A stretch of DNA of 64,000 nt, from the NCBI GenBank assembly GCA_902595855.1, contig CACJRY010000005.1:1-64000 (forward strand), given 5' to 3'. The notes under the pieces were generated by a model. That model saw only the letters and a program-made list of their open reading frames with translations. It had not been told where the DNA came from and searched no databases. Positions 19,601 to 29,797 of the stretch are shown piece after piece. The first letter of the stretch is position 1. Every line of letters starts with the position of its first letter. Origin of the DNA: an uncultured Alphaproteobacteria bacterium. Lineage in GTDB: Bacteria; Pseudomonadota; Alphaproteobacteria; HIMB59; GCA-002718135. The position numbers and the translations under genes are program-made.

Positions 19601-21462
19601 TTTCATTAATAGGCTTTTTATCTTTGTGTTTATCAACTTTTTTTTCTTTTTTAATTTTACTGCCAAAATCGATAATTAATATAAATGTAAAATATTTATT
19701 TTTATTTTTAAAAACTTCAACATTTCTAATTTGTATTTCATTTTTGTCTTTGGTGATAGCATATATCAATTCTGATTTTTCAAATTTTAATGTTTTTCAA
19801 AATTCTCATTCAGAAAAACCATTAATTTACAAAATTTCTGGCACTTGGGGAAATCATGAAGGATCCATTTTATTATGGCTTTGTATGATTTCTATATATG
19901 GATTTTTATATTCTTTAACGAGCAGATCACTTGATAATTTTAAAATTAATGTAATAAAAATTCAAAACGCAATTTTTTTGATTTTTGCTTTTTTTATTAT
20001 TTTTACATCAAATCCTTTTCTGGTAAACACTGTAGAGGTAAAAGAGGGGCTTGGACTAAATCCAATTTTGCAAGACCCAGCTTTAGCAATCCATCCACCT
20101 ATGCTTTATTTAGGCTATGTTGGTTTCTCATTAGTATTTAGTTTGGGGGTTGCGAGCCTTCTTAACAATAATGATAACAAAAGTTGGATTGCTGAAACAA
20201 AAAAATGGTCAATTATCAGTTGGACTTTTTTAACTTCAGGCATTGCTCTTGGGTCTTACTGGGCATACTATGAGCTTGGATGGGGTGGATGGTGGTTTTG
20301 GGACCCTGTAGAAAATATTTCATTAATGCCTTGGATAGTTGGTTTGGCACTAGTTCATTCTTTAATAATGATTAGAGGAGAACAAGCTATTGAGCGATGG
20401 ATTGTCTTTCTTTCAATTCTGTGTTTCTCTTTAAGTGTTTTAGGAACATTCTTAGTTAGATCTGGAATTTTAACAAGTGTACATTCTTTTGCTTCTGATG
20501 CCTCTAGAGGTCTTTTTATTTTATTAATTTTCTTTTTGACTACAGGTTTTGGATTTTTAGTATTTCTGATTAAATCACCAACAAAAAAAAATAATTTAAA
20601 TCTTTTATTAATAAACAAAACTTCAGCTTTAATCATAAATAATATTCTTATGATAATTGCTATGCTGACAATACTTTTAGGAACTATTTATCCTATAATT
20701 ATTGAGGTGTTAACTAATACAAGAATTTCAGTTGGAGGTCCGTACTTTAATTCAACAGTATTGCCAATTCTTTTACCTGGTTTTTTATTAATGAGCATTG
20801 CTCCTGTGCTTTCTTGGCAATCAAATAAAATAAAAAAATTTAAGGTGTATGTTTTATTTTTTTTAATTTTAAGTTGTCTTGTTAGTATATATTCTTATTT
20901 TACTAACTTTAATATTTGGGGTTTCTTAGGCATAATTTTAGGCTTATGGATTATTTTAGCTTCTATCTTATCTATAATATTGAGGTATAAATTTTTAATT
21001 TCATTTAGTTACTTAAAATCAATTAATAGTTTTATTGCTCATATTGGTGTTGGTGTAATGATAATAGGTATTACTTTTTCTAGCGTTTATCAGAATGAAT
21101 ATAGTTTCAATATTTCATTGGGTGACGAAATTAATATAGATAATAACATGTTAAAACTAGAAAATATAAAAATTGTGGAGGAAAAAAACTATCAATCCCT
21201 AAAGGCAGCTTTCAGTTTAACAAAAAAGAATGAAATAATTGGACATATTTTTCCAGCAAAAAACTACTACCCTGTATCAAAGATGATTACTACTGAAGCA
21301 GGAATATATCATGACTGGTTAAAGGATATTTACATAACGCTTGGTAATGAAGAGAATAATATATGGAGCATAAAGGTATATTTAAATCCTCTAGTAAGTT
21401 TCATTTGGATTGGCGTGTTTATAATGGTATTTTCAGGTTTTGTAGCTGTTTTTAAAAAATGA
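19597..21462 (+). CDS. ccmF: Heme lyase CcmF
   Basis: SGTWGNHEGSILLW, HPPMLYLGYVGFS, WGGWWFWDPVENIS. Confidence 0.95.
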   Translation: MISLIGFLSLCLSTFFSFLILLPKSIININVKYLFLFLKTSTFLICISFLSLVIAYINSDFSNFNVFQNSHSEKPLIYKISGTWGNHEGSILLWLCMISIYGFLYSLTSRSLDNFKINVIKIQNAIFLIFAFFIIFTSNPFLVNTVEVKEGLGLNPILQDPALAIHPPMLYLGYVGFSLVFSLGVASLLNNNDNKSWIAETKKWSIISWTFLTSGIALGSYWAYYELGWGGWWFWDPVENISLMPWIVGLALVHSLIMIRGEQAIERWIVFLSILCFSLSVLGTFLVRSGILTSVHSFASDASRGLFILLIFFLTTGFGFLVFLIKSPTKKNNLNLLLINKTSALIINNILMIIAMLTILLGTIYPIIIEVLTNTRISVGGPYFNSTVLPILLPGFLLMSIAPVLSWQSNKIKKFKVYVLFFLILSCLVSIYSYFTNFNIWGFLGIILGLWIILASILSIILRYKFLISFSYLKSINSFIAHIGVGVMIIGITFSSVYQNEYSFNISLGDEINIDNNMLKLENIKIVEEKNYQSLKAAFSLTKKNEIIGHIFPAKNYYPVSKMITTEAGIYHDWLKDIYITLGNEENNIWSIKVYLNPLVSFIWIGVFIMVFSGFVAVFKK

Positions 21463-22037
21463 AACAAATAATTAAAATTACTCCTTTGGTATTATTAGCT
21501 CTTGTTTGTCTTTTTTTTCTTTTATTTATAATTTTTGAGAAAGATCCTAGCAATCCACCAAGCGCCTTACTTAATAAAGAGATGCCAAAATTTTCGACTA
21601 TTAATTTGTTTAACGAAAATGTAAAATTATCATCTGATAACATTAAAAGAAATGTCAAATTAAAGACAGACAACAATGTTAACTTTATAGAAGATGGGTC
21701 AGAAAAATATACTCTTATAAATTTTTTTGCATCATGGTGCACGCCATGTAGAGCTGAACATCATTTATTTTTTGAAATCAAAAATACTTATCCAAATGTT
21801 TTTCTTTTAGGAATGTCTCATAAAGATGATCCTGTAGATTCAAAAAAATATTTAAGCGAGGAGGGCAATCCATATTCATTTGTTGGCCTTGACCAGGATG
21901 GCAAGATTGCTCTAGAATTTGGAGTTTTTGGGTTACCAGAGACTTTTATAGTTAACAATGATGGCAAGATCATATTTAAACATATGGGGCCTCTAACAAA
22001 AAAAATTTTAGATGATGAAATTTCGGCTCTTTTTTAA
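21459..22037 (+). CDS. ccmG: Thiol:disulfide interchange protein CcmG/DsbE
   Basis: NFFASWCTPCRAEH, GLPETFIV. Confidence 0.93.
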   Translation: MKQIIKITPLVLLALVCLFFLLFIIFEKDPSNPPSALLNKEMPKFSTINLFNENVKLSSDNIKRNVKLKTDNNVNFIEDGSEKYTLINFFASWCTPCRAEHHLFFEIKNTYPNVFLLGMSHKDDPVDSKKYLSEEGNPYSFVGLDQDGKIALEFGVFGLPETFIVNNDGKIIFKHMGPLTKKILDDEISALF

Positions 22038-22389
22038 AATTTTATTGTATTTTTTGTTTTTATTCAATTCTAACGGCGTTTTATCAAATGATAAATTAGA
22101 TGATAAAATTAAAAAATTGACACTTGAATTAAGGTGTATGACTTGTCAAAATCAGAGCATTTACGACTCGGATTCAGAATTTGCTCAAGATATTAAAAAT
22201 ATTATTAAAGAGAAAATTAAAGAGGGTTTAAGCGAAAAAGAAATTAAGTTTTTCTTAACCGAAAGGTATGGAGAATATATTTTGTTCAAGCCATATTTTA
22301 GCATAAAAAATCTGCTTTTATGGCTTTTTCCTTTTATTTTATTGGTTTTTTCAATTGGTTTTTTTATAAAAAGTTCAAAAAAAAACTAG
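22015..22389 (+). CDS. ccmH: Cytochrome c maturation protein CcmH
   Basis: LRCMTCQNQSIYDSDSEFAQDIK. Confidence 0.92.
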   Translation: MKFRLFFKILLYFLFLFNSNGVLSNDKLDDKIKKLTLELRCMTCQNQSIYDSDSEFAQDIKNIIKEKIKEGLSEKEIKFFLTERYGEYILFKPYFSIKNLLLWLFPFILLVFSIGFFIKSSKKN

Positions 22390-22487
22390 TGTAAACAAGT
22401 ATTTAATTTGTATTTTTTGATTAAGGCTATATGAATTTATATAAATATATCAAATTACTATCTTAAAGTAATGCACAAGGAGGAATT

Positions 22488-23333
22488 GTGAAAAAATTTT
22501 TACTAATATTATTTTCTTTAAGCTTAATAAGCGTAACGGCAATAGGTAACGCAAAATCTATTAGAATTGGCACAGAAGGGGCTTATCCTCCATGGAATAA
22601 TTTAAATTCTGCTGGAGAACTTGAAGGTGCTGAGATTGATTTTGGTAATGAGGCATGTGCTAGAATGGGTGTTGAATGTGAGTGGGTAACTCAAGACTGG
22701 GATGGAATTATTCCAGCTTTACTACAAGGTAAATACGACATAATTATCGCTGGTATGTCTATTACAGAAGAAAGAAAAGAAAAAGTAAACTTTACAAATG
22801 GTTATATGACTGATGGGGCTCGTTTTGCAGTTTTAAAAGGAAGTGGCCTAGAAGGTTTATCTGTAGCTAAATTCACAGGAGGAGTTAACAAGGTTAATTT
22901 AAACAATGCTGGAGGTAAAGAGCAAGCAGCAATTGGCCAATTAATTGCCGCTATGGATGGCGCTACTGTTTGTGTTCAATCTTCAACAATTCACCAAAAC
23001 TTTTTAGAAAAACATATGTCAGGTGCTGTAAGAGTAAAATTGTATCAAAGTGTTGATGATCACAATTTAGATTTAGCAGCAGGCAGATGTGATGCTATTC
23101 TAGCTGATGTAGGTTCTATAATTGATTTCATGGAGTCTGATGGCGGTGTAGAGGTAGCTTTTACTGGTCCAACATTCTCTGGTGGCGTGTTTGGCGATGG
23201 AGTTGGTGGTGCTGTTAGAAAAGAAGATACTGATATTGTAGATATGTGGAATAAAGTTATAGCTGAAATGTCAGCTGATGGCACAACTGCTGAAATTACA
23301 AAGAAGTGGTTTGGCAGAGATATTTCTATGTAA
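22488..23333 (+). CDS. Amino acid ABC transporter substrate-binding protein (lysine/arginine/octopine-type)
   Basis: Signal peptide; IRIGTEGAYPPWNN...GAEIDFGNEACARMGVECEWV; CDAILADVGS. Confidence 0.9.
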   Translation: MKKFLLILFSLSLISVTAIGNAKSIRIGTEGAYPPWNNLNSAGELEGAEIDFGNEACARMGVECEWVTQDWDGIIPALLQGKYDIIIAGMSITEERKEKVNFTNGYMTDGARFAVLKGSGLEGLSVAKFTGGVNKVNLNNAGGKEQAAIGQLIAAMDGATVCVQSSTIHQNFLEKHMSGAVRVKLYQSVDDHNLDLAAGRCDAILADVGSIIDFMESDGGVEVAFTGPTFSGGVFGDGVGGAVRKEDTDIVDMWNKVIAEMSADGTTAEITKKWFGRDISM

Positions 23334-23359
23334 ATACTAAATATCTATTTATTTAGATT

Positions 23360-23385
23360 AAGGCGGCTGCAGCCGCCTTTTTTAT
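23360..23385 (+). terminator. Rho-independent terminator after binding-protein gene
   Basis: AAGGCGGC-TGCA-GCCGCCTT followed by T-tract. Confidence 0.92.
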
Positions 23386-23440
23386 TATTATTTTAAAGGT
23401 TATTATTGAGTAAATTTTTCTATAGAATAATAAGCATTTT

Positions 23441-23722
23441 ATGAATTCTCTTTTAGTTCTAATTATACAGATAATTAATTTATATCAATTTATTTTACTA
23501 ATTTATATTATTGCAACGTGGTTGCTTAATTTTAATATAATTAACTCATCTAACAAATTTGTTTATAGTGTTATGGAAGCTATGTATCGTCTATGTGAAC
23601 CAAGTTTAAATTTAGTTAGAAAATATATACCAAACTTTGGAACAATAGATATATCACCAATAATTGTCTATTTAGGATTATGGTTTATAAAAAGCTTACT
23701 TATTGAATATTGGCCGAGGTAA
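23441..23722 (+). CDS. YggT family membrane protein
   Basis: 93 aa; YRLCEPSLNLVRKYIPNFGTIDISPIIV. Confidence 0.85.
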   Translation: MNSLLVLIIQIINLYQFILLIYIIATWLLNFNIINSSNKFVYSVMEAMYRLCEPSLNLVRKYIPNFGTIDISPIIVYLGLWFIKSLLIEYWPR

Positions 23723-23723
23723 T

Positions 23724-24620
23724 ATGACAAAATTAATTAATGGAAAAGAAATTGCTCAAAATTTAAGAAATCAACTTAAAGCAGAAATTGACTCTCTAAA
23801 ATCTAAAATTGGTAAAGTGCCAGGTCTAGCAGTTGTTCAAGTTGGAAATGTTGCTGCAAGCAGCGTTTATGTTAAAGCAAAAACTAAAAGTGCTAAAGAG
23901 GTTGGTATTGAAGTAATCGACCATCATCTAAGTGAAGAAACTTCAGAAAAAGAGTTGTTACAACTTGTTTCTAAACTTAATAATCAAAACAATGTAAATG
24001 GAATATTGGTACAACTTCCTCTTCCGAGCAACATTAATGAACAAGTAATACTAGACTCAATTCACCCTGATAAAGACGCTGATGGTTTTCATCCACTGAA
24101 TGTTGGAAAGCTATCAATAGCAAGTAACAATGATGAAAATTTGCTAATTCCATGCACTCCTTATGGGTGTTTAGTTATGCTTAAAGGATTAGACATAAAT
24201 CTTATTGGCATGAACGCTGTCGTAATTGGCAGATCAAATATTGTTGGCAAGCCTATGGCTCAACTATTATTGAAAGAATCTTGTACTGTAACAGTTGCTC
24301 ATTCAAAAACAAAAAACTTAGAAAATGTATGTAAAAATGCAGATATTGTAGTTGCAGCAGTTGGAAGACCCCAAATGGTTAAAGGAAGTTGGATTAAAAA
24401 GGGTGCAATTGTTATTGATGTTGGAATAAATAGAATAGAAGTTAATATAAACGGTGAAATTAAAAATAAATTAGTTGGAGATGTTGATTTTATGGAGGCA
24501 GAAAAAAATGCTTCAGCAATTACACCTGTTCCTGGTGGTGTTGGGCCAATGACAATTGCATGTCTCCTACGCAACACAACGATTTCTTTTAAAAATAAAG
24601 AAAAAAAATTACTTTCTTAG
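23724..24620 (+). CDS. folD: Bifunctional methylenetetrahydrofolate dehydrogenase/cyclohydrolase
   Basis: VYVKAKTKSAKEVGI, GILVQLPLP, DKDADGFHPLNVG, GRSNIVGKPMAQLL, TPVPGGVGPMT; internal ATG at 23724 preferred. Confidence 0.95.
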   Translation: MTKLINGKEIAQNLRNQLKAEIDSLKSKIGKVPGLAVVQVGNVAASSVYVKAKTKSAKEVGIEVIDHHLSEETSEKELLQLVSKLNNQNNVNGILVQLPLPSNINEQVILDSIHPDKDADGFHPLNVGKLSIASNNDENLLIPCTPYGCLVMLKGLDINLIGMNAVVIGRSNIVGKPMAQLLLKESCTVTVAHSKTKNLENVCKNADIVVAAVGRPQMVKGSWIKKGAIVIDVGINRIEVNINGEIKNKLVGDVDFMEAEKNASAITPVPGGVGPMTIACLLRNTTISFKNKEKKLLS

Positions 24621-25466
24621 ACTTTCAATTACTTTGTTGTAGAAATTTTCTACATTAATTAATTTTCTTGCTTCCTCGCAATGATCACAAATGTAGCCAA
24701 CAGCACCACAGGGGGATTTTGGGTGATCAAAATATATATTTTCATGAAATTGATAACCTGTAACCTTTGGGTGAATCCACCCACCAAAATATAGTACAGC
24801 TTTTTTTTTCAAAGCTGCTGCCACATGACCAAAACCCCCTTCTGGACCTAAGAAAAGATCACACTTATTAATAATAGCTGCAGCGGTTCTAAAATCAAAA
24901 TCGATTGAAGAATAGTAAGTACCCTCATATTGTTTGCTCTTCTCATGTTTGGACTGAATTATTAAATAATTTTCTTTTAATTTTAAAATTAGCTTTTTCC
25001 AATTAGACTCACCCCAATCTTTGTTTTGCATTTTATTATAAAAAAAACTGTGGTCTATTTTTGTGGAAGTTGACTCAAAAAAAATTAAGCCTTTATAATC
25101 AAACTTATTATTTTTATGCCAATGATCCTTTGCTGATTGAATTATTTTTTTAGCTTTAGAAGTTTCTTTTTCAGAAAAGTATAGCCGTCCTGGAGTTGGG
25201 CTAAAGTTCATATTCCATTTCCAGTTTTGATTATTGCTGTTTTTGTAATCTATGTAAGGTCTATTTCTCGTGTGGTAATTTATAAAATGTATTGACTTGT
25301 TTCTATCAACTTTATTAATTGGCGTAATGTTTGGGTTATTTTGATAAATTAATGAGTCATATATTATTTTTTCTTCAAGATTGCCTATTACTATTTGCTT
25401 GTTAGGATTTTTTTGTTTTTCTTTTTCAGCAAAGGCTATAATCATCAAATCATCACCTAGGCCCAT
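24609..25466 (-). CDS. Glycosyltransferase family 9-like (heptosyltransferase fold)
   Basis: LFLGPEGGFGHVAAALKKKAVLYFGG typical of GT9 C-terminal domain. Confidence 0.7.
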   Translation of the reverse strand: MGLGDDLMIIAFAEKEKQKNPNKQIVIGNLEEKIIYDSLIYQNNPNITPINKVDRNKSIHFINYHTRNRPYIDYKNSNNQNWKWNMNFSPTPGRLYFSEKETSKAKKIIQSAKDHWHKNNKFDYKGLIFFESTSTKIDHSFFYNKMQNKDWGESNWKKLILKLKENYLIIQSKHEKSKQYEGTYYSSIDFDFRTAAAIINKCDLFLGPEGGFGHVAAALKKKAVLYFGGWIHPKVTGYQFHENIYFDHPKSPCGAVGYICDHCEEARKLINVENFYNKVIESLRK

Positions 25467-25474
25467 TAATTAAC

Positions 25475-26656
25475 TCAGTGTTTTAATCTTAATGAATTAA
25501 TTTTTATAAAGCCCTCTGCATCTCTTTGATTATAATCACCAACCTCGTCAAACGATACAAGTGATAAATCATATTTACTAAAAGGTGATCTTCTGCCTTT
25601 AACAATCACATTGCCCTTGAAGAGATCGAGTCTTACGTCTCCAGTTACTTTTTGCTGAGTTGAATCAATAAGACTTTGCATGCTCATTCTCTCTGAAGAA
25701 AACCATAAACCATTATAAATAGTCTCTGCGTATTTTGGCATCATTTCATCTTTTAGATGAGCCTCCCCTCTATCTAAAGTGATACTTTCAATAGCTCTAT
25801 GAGCTTTAGCTAGAATTGTTCCACCTGGGGTTTCATATATTCCTCTAGATTTCATACCTACAAAACGATTTTCTACTATGTCTTCTCTACCAATTCCGTG
25901 ATTAAAACCATATTCATTAAGTTTTGCTAAAAGTTCATGGGCTTTTAATTTTTTTTTGTTTAATGCAACTGGATCACCTTTTTCAAATGATATCATTATT
26001 TCATCTGGTGTTGAATTTGCGTCTTGAATTGACTTAGTTCTTGAGAAAACATGTTCTGGAGCATTTATCCATGGGTCTTCAAGAATTTTTCCTTCAGATG
26101 AAGTGTGTAATAAATTAGCATCTGTACTAAAAGGTGCCTCACCTCGCTTGTCTTTTGGAATATGAATTTGATATTTTTCTGCAAAATTAATTAAATCATT
26201 TCTAGAATTTAGATCCCACTCTCTCCAGGGTGAAATAACTTTAATCTTTGGATTATTTGCATAGTAACCTAATTCAAATCTAACTTGATCATTGCCTTTT
26301 CCTGTGGCTCCATGCGCGACAGCATCCGCCCCTACTTCTTTTGCAATTTCAATTTGTTTTTTTGCAATTAAGGGCCTTGCAATAGAGGTTCCTAAAAAAT
26401 ACATACCTTCATAAAGGGCGTTTGCTCGAAACATTGGAAAAACATAATCTCTTACAAACTCTTCTCTTAAGTCTTCAACAAAAATTTCTTCAACCCCTAA
26501 GGATCTTGCTTTTCCTTCAACAGGACTTAGTTCTTCACCCTGCCCTAAGTCAGCTGTAAAAGTTACAATAGGGCATTCATATTTAACTTGAAGCCATTTT
26601 AAAATTACGCTGGTATCTAATCCACCAGAATAAGCTAAGACAATTTTATTTGGCAT
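25475..26656 (-). CDS. argG: Argininosuccinate synthase
   Basis: [32 protein letters not shown]. Confidence 0.97.
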   Translation of the reverse strand: MPNKIVLAYSGGLDTSVILKWLQVKYECPIVTFTADLGQGEELSPVEGKARSLGVEEIFVEDLREEFVRDYVFPMFRANALYEGMYFLGTSIARPLIAKKQIEIAKEVGADAVAHGATGKGNDQVRFELGYYANNPKIKVISPWREWDLNSRNDLINFAEKYQIHIPKDKRGEAPFSTDANLLHTSSEGKILEDPWINAPEHVFSRTKSIQDANSTPDEIMISFEKGDPVALNKKKLKAHELLAKLNEYGFNHGIGREDIVENRFVGMKSRGIYETPGGTILAKAHRAIESITLDRGEAHLKDEMMPKYAETIYNGLWFSSERMSMQSLIDSTQQKVTGDVRLDLFKGNVIVKGRRSPFSKYDLSLVSFDEVGDYNQRDAEGFIKINSLRLKH

Positions 26657-26657
26657 C

Positions 26658-27131
26658 TTAACAGTCTTTATTGAGTTGATTTATTGCGTTTGTAAATCCT
26701 TTTAATGAATAAATATCATTGGTTATTGTTCCTCTTGTTGACTCACCTGTAAGTGTTAGTTCTAGACCTTTTTTCATTGCATAAATTACTTTACTATCAT
26801 CATTAGTCCATGCAGTCTCAGATGAGTCTTCTGTAGAGTAAAAATCATAATTCGCATTATCAATTTTAACATTGATTCTTTTATTGAGATTATAATTATA
26901 GCCTGCCTCTATCTGAATAATATTTTCATCACTTCCAATAATTTTATATACAAGTATATAATTGTCACCGCGTTTTTTTTCTTTTGGCAAATCTGATTTA
27001 TAGGGATATGCACCAATGTAACACCAGTCTTCATCTTTAACAAATGACCACTTTCCCTTTTCTAGAGATAATGATTGTTTTGCAATAGATATTCCAAAAA
27101 TTGCAATAAATGTAATTAGTATTTTTTTCAT
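26658..27131 (-). CDS. Invasion-associated locus B (IalB)-like secreted protein
   Basis: Signal peptide, [12 protein letters not shown] and [36 protein letters not shown] pattern. Confidence 0.6.
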   Translation of the reverse strand: MKKILITFIAIFGISIAKQSLSLEKGKWSFVKDEDWCYIGAYPYKSDLPKEKKRGDNYILVYKIIGSDENIIQIEAGYNYNLNKRINVKIDNANYDFYSTEDSSETAWTNDDSKVIYAMKKGLELTLTGESTRGTITNDIYSLKGFTNAINQLNKDC

Positions 27132-27202
27132 GTATTAATGTATAAATTTGTTATTATACCATTCTAGAAAAGTATCAAAGTTTAAGATGAATAAAAATTA
27201 AT

Positions 27203-27730
27203 ATGGAAAACGATAAGTTAATTGATCTTGCGGCAAAGATTGCAAATACACGAGACGAAAAGGCATTTTCGGAAATATTTGATTTTTTAGCACCAAAAGT
27301 AAATTCCTATTATTTAAAAAATAATTTAAGTTTTGAGCAATCTGAAGAATTAACCCAAGAAGTGCTAAGCGCTGTTTGGCTAAAGGCTGATCTTTTTAAT
27401 CCTGATAAATCTAAATTTATTACATGGGCTTTTACTATAGCGAGAAACAAAAAAATTGATCTTTATAGAAAGCAAAATAATAAAAAGATTGAAGATCAAG
27501 ATGTTAGAGACTTTCTCTATCAACATAATAACATTAGTGATTATGAAATTGAGTCTTCAATCAATAAAATTAAGCAAGAATTGGATGAAAATCAGCAAAA
27601 ACTGATAAAAATGAGCTTTTTTGAGCAAAAAAGTCATAAAAAAATAGCTGAAGAGCTTGAAATCCCTCTTGGTACAGTTAAATCTAGAATAAGATCTACA
27701 TTAAACAAAATGCAAAAATTTTTAACATGA
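27203..27730 (+). CDS. ECF sigma factor (ECF11/RpoE-like)
   Basis: Sigma70 region 2 ELTQEVLSAVWLKADLFNPDKSKFITWAFTIARNKKIDLYR and region 4; overlaps ChrR-like anti-sigma gene. Confidence 0.9.
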   Translation: MENDKLIDLAAKIANTRDEKAFSEIFDFLAPKVNSYYLKNNLSFEQSEELTQEVLSAVWLKADLFNPDKSKFITWAFTIARNKKIDLYRKQNNKKIEDQDVRDFLYQHNNISDYEIESSINKIKQELDENQQKLIKMSFFEQKSHKKIAEELEIPLGTVKSRIRSTLNKMQKFLT

Positions 27731-28362
27731 ACACTACTGCTCAAAAAAACGAACTTATATTTGGCTATTCTAGTGGGAACTTGGGCGAAGCAAAATCACT
27801 TTTTGTTTCAATGTACTTATATCTCAATAGTTTTGCTGCAAAAAAAGCTTCTATATTTGACAACATCCTTGCTGATAATTTCGCAAACCTAGATGAGATA
27901 GCTCCGAGAAAACTGAATTACAAAGATTGCATTGAATCAACCTCTAAAAAAAATCAAAAAGATGAAATTTCTGGCAACTTAAACCCTATTACCAACTTGG
28001 TTGGAAACTTAGAAAATCTAAAATGGAAATCAATTTATAAAGGTTTTAAAGAATACGTACTTCCAGTAAATGATGGAGATACTGTTAAGTTGATAAAAAT
28101 GGATCCCGGAACCTCAGTGCCACTGCATTCACATAATGGCAGAGAATACATTCTTGTTCTGGATGGTTCTTTTTGTGATGAATATGGCGAATACAAAAAA
28201 GGCGATATGCAAATAAATGATCAACAAATTAAACACCACCCAACTGCGTGTGATAATGATGGATGTGTTTGCCTATCAATAACAGAAAATGATGTTGTTT
28301 TCTTCGGTAAGTTTGCCTCAATATTAAATTTATTTACTTTTATAAAATCATTTTTTAAGTAA
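27727..28362 (+). CDS. ChrR-family anti-sigma factor with C-terminal cupin, zinc ligands of anti-sigma domain absent
   Basis: FGYSSGNLGEAKSLFVSMYLYL aligns with ChrR anti-sigma domain; VPLHSHNGREYILVLDGSF cupin. Confidence 0.85.
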   Translation: MNTTAQKNELIFGYSSGNLGEAKSLFVSMYLYLNSFAAKKASIFDNILADNFANLDEIAPRKLNYKDCIESTSKKNQKDEISGNLNPITNLVGNLENLKWKSIYKGFKEYVLPVNDGDTVKLIKMDPGTSVPLHSHNGREYILVLDGSFCDEYGEYKKGDMQINDQQIKHHPTACDNDGCVCLSITENDVVFFGKFASILNLFTFIKSFFK

Positions 28363-28390
28363 AACCTCAGGAATTGCTCTATAATAAATT

Positions 28391-29386
28391 ATGAGCAAAA
28401 TTACGACTCTATTTTATCGTGGAAATTTGATCGAAAGTAAACATGAAATCAAAGGTTTAATAGGATCAATAAATGGAGAAAAAATATTTACTACACATAA
28501 TGAAGATGAATATATTTTTCCAAGATCTTCTATAAAAATTTTTCAAGCCATACCATTTGCTATTTCAGATGCATTTAATGTATTTAATTTAAACCAAAAA
28601 CAAATTGCACTTTCATGCTCATCACATTGTGGAGAGCATTTTCATATAAAAGAATTACAAAAATGGATTATTAAAACTAATTTAAAATCCAAAAATTTGA
28701 AATGTGGTATTCACAACCCATTAGACACTCACGCAACTGAAAAACTTTTTCTTTCAGGGAAAAAACCTTACCAACTTTACAATAATTGTGCAGGTAAGCA
28801 TTTAGCCATGTTAACAGCATGCAAAATAAATAGATATTCAATTGATGATTACTTAGATTTTAATCATCCTCACCAAAAAAAAATAAGGTCTGTTTTTGCT
28901 AAATTTACTGAAGAAAATATTTTAAAAACTAATTATGGTGTAGATGGCTGTAGTGCACCTCAGTACGCATTTACAATCAAACAATTGAGTGTGGCATTAT
29001 CAAATCTTTACAAAAGTTATAATTCTAAATTTGAATATTCTCATATTGTTGGAATAATGATTGATGCTATATTGAAAAATCCATTGTTCATTGGTGGTAA
29101 TAAAAATCTTGATAGTAACTTGATTAGAATCTCTAATGGTGAAATATTTTGTAAGGGTGGAGCTGAGGGAGTATTTTTATTTATACATTTAAAAAAAGGT
29201 ATTTTTGGAATTCTAAAGGTAATAGATGGAAATGAGAGAGTTTTACCTTCAGTAGTTTACAATTTGTTTAAAAAACTTAAATTATTAAAAAATAAGCAAA
29301 TTGAAGAGTTAAAATATTGGAATAATTTTATTTTAAAAAATCATGCTAATATTAAAATTGGGCATATAAAAACAGTTATAGAATAA
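28391..29386 (+). CDS. L-asparaginase II family (PF06089-type)
   Basis: RSSIKIFQAIPF, SCSSHCGEHFHI, NCAGKHLAMLTACK, GVDGCSAPQYA. Confidence 0.9.
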   Translation: MSKITTLFYRGNLIESKHEIKGLIGSINGEKIFTTHNEDEYIFPRSSIKIFQAIPFAISDAFNVFNLNQKQIALSCSSHCGEHFHIKELQKWIIKTNLKSKNLKCGIHNPLDTHATEKLFLSGKKPYQLYNNCAGKHLAMLTACKINRYSIDDYLDFNHPHQKKIRSVFAKFTEENILKTNYGVDGCSAPQYAFTIKQLSVALSNLYKSYNSKFEYSHIVGIMIDAILKNPLFIGGNKNLDSNLIRISNGEIFCKGGAEGVFLFIHLKKGIFGILKVIDGNERVLPSVVYNLFKKLKLLKNKQIEELKYWNNFILKNHANIKIGHIKTVIE

Positions 29387-29795
29387 TTGCTAAGCTTAAA
29401 ACTATTAAAATAGTTAATGGTAATCTTATCTTATAATAAACCAGTCTATCAATTTCTTTAGTGAATATTGTTAAATAATCAAGGATTAACTGTAATAAGA
29501 AACAAAATATTAAAAAAGTATAAACTTTAAAATTATATAAATAGAAGATTATAATTAAAACCGACAAAAAACTTGGTGAAAAACCATACAAGGCTTTCCA
29601 TTTTGATATTTGTTTCTTTAAATTCCAATTTATAGATCCAATGAATACAAAAATAATGATTGAATAAAAAAAGATGAAATCTTTAGCAATATTTATGTCA
29701 ATTTGATGTAAAAAGAATTTATCAATTATGATAATTAAATATGGCGTTAGACCAAAATATGAAATTACAAATTGTAAGTTAATATTTTTATACAT
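29376..29795 (-). CDS. DUF3429-like membrane protein
   Basis: 139 aa, multiple TM, SYFGLTPYLI and GSINWNL pattern. Confidence 0.6.
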   Translation of the reverse strand: MYKNINLQFVISYFGLTPYLIIIIDKFFLHQIDINIAKDFIFFYSIIIFVFIGSINWNLKKQISKWKALYGFSPSFLSVLIIIFYLYNFKVYTFLIFCFLLQLILDYLTIFTKEIDRLVYYKIRLPLTILIVLSLAIIL

Positions 29796-29797
29796 AA

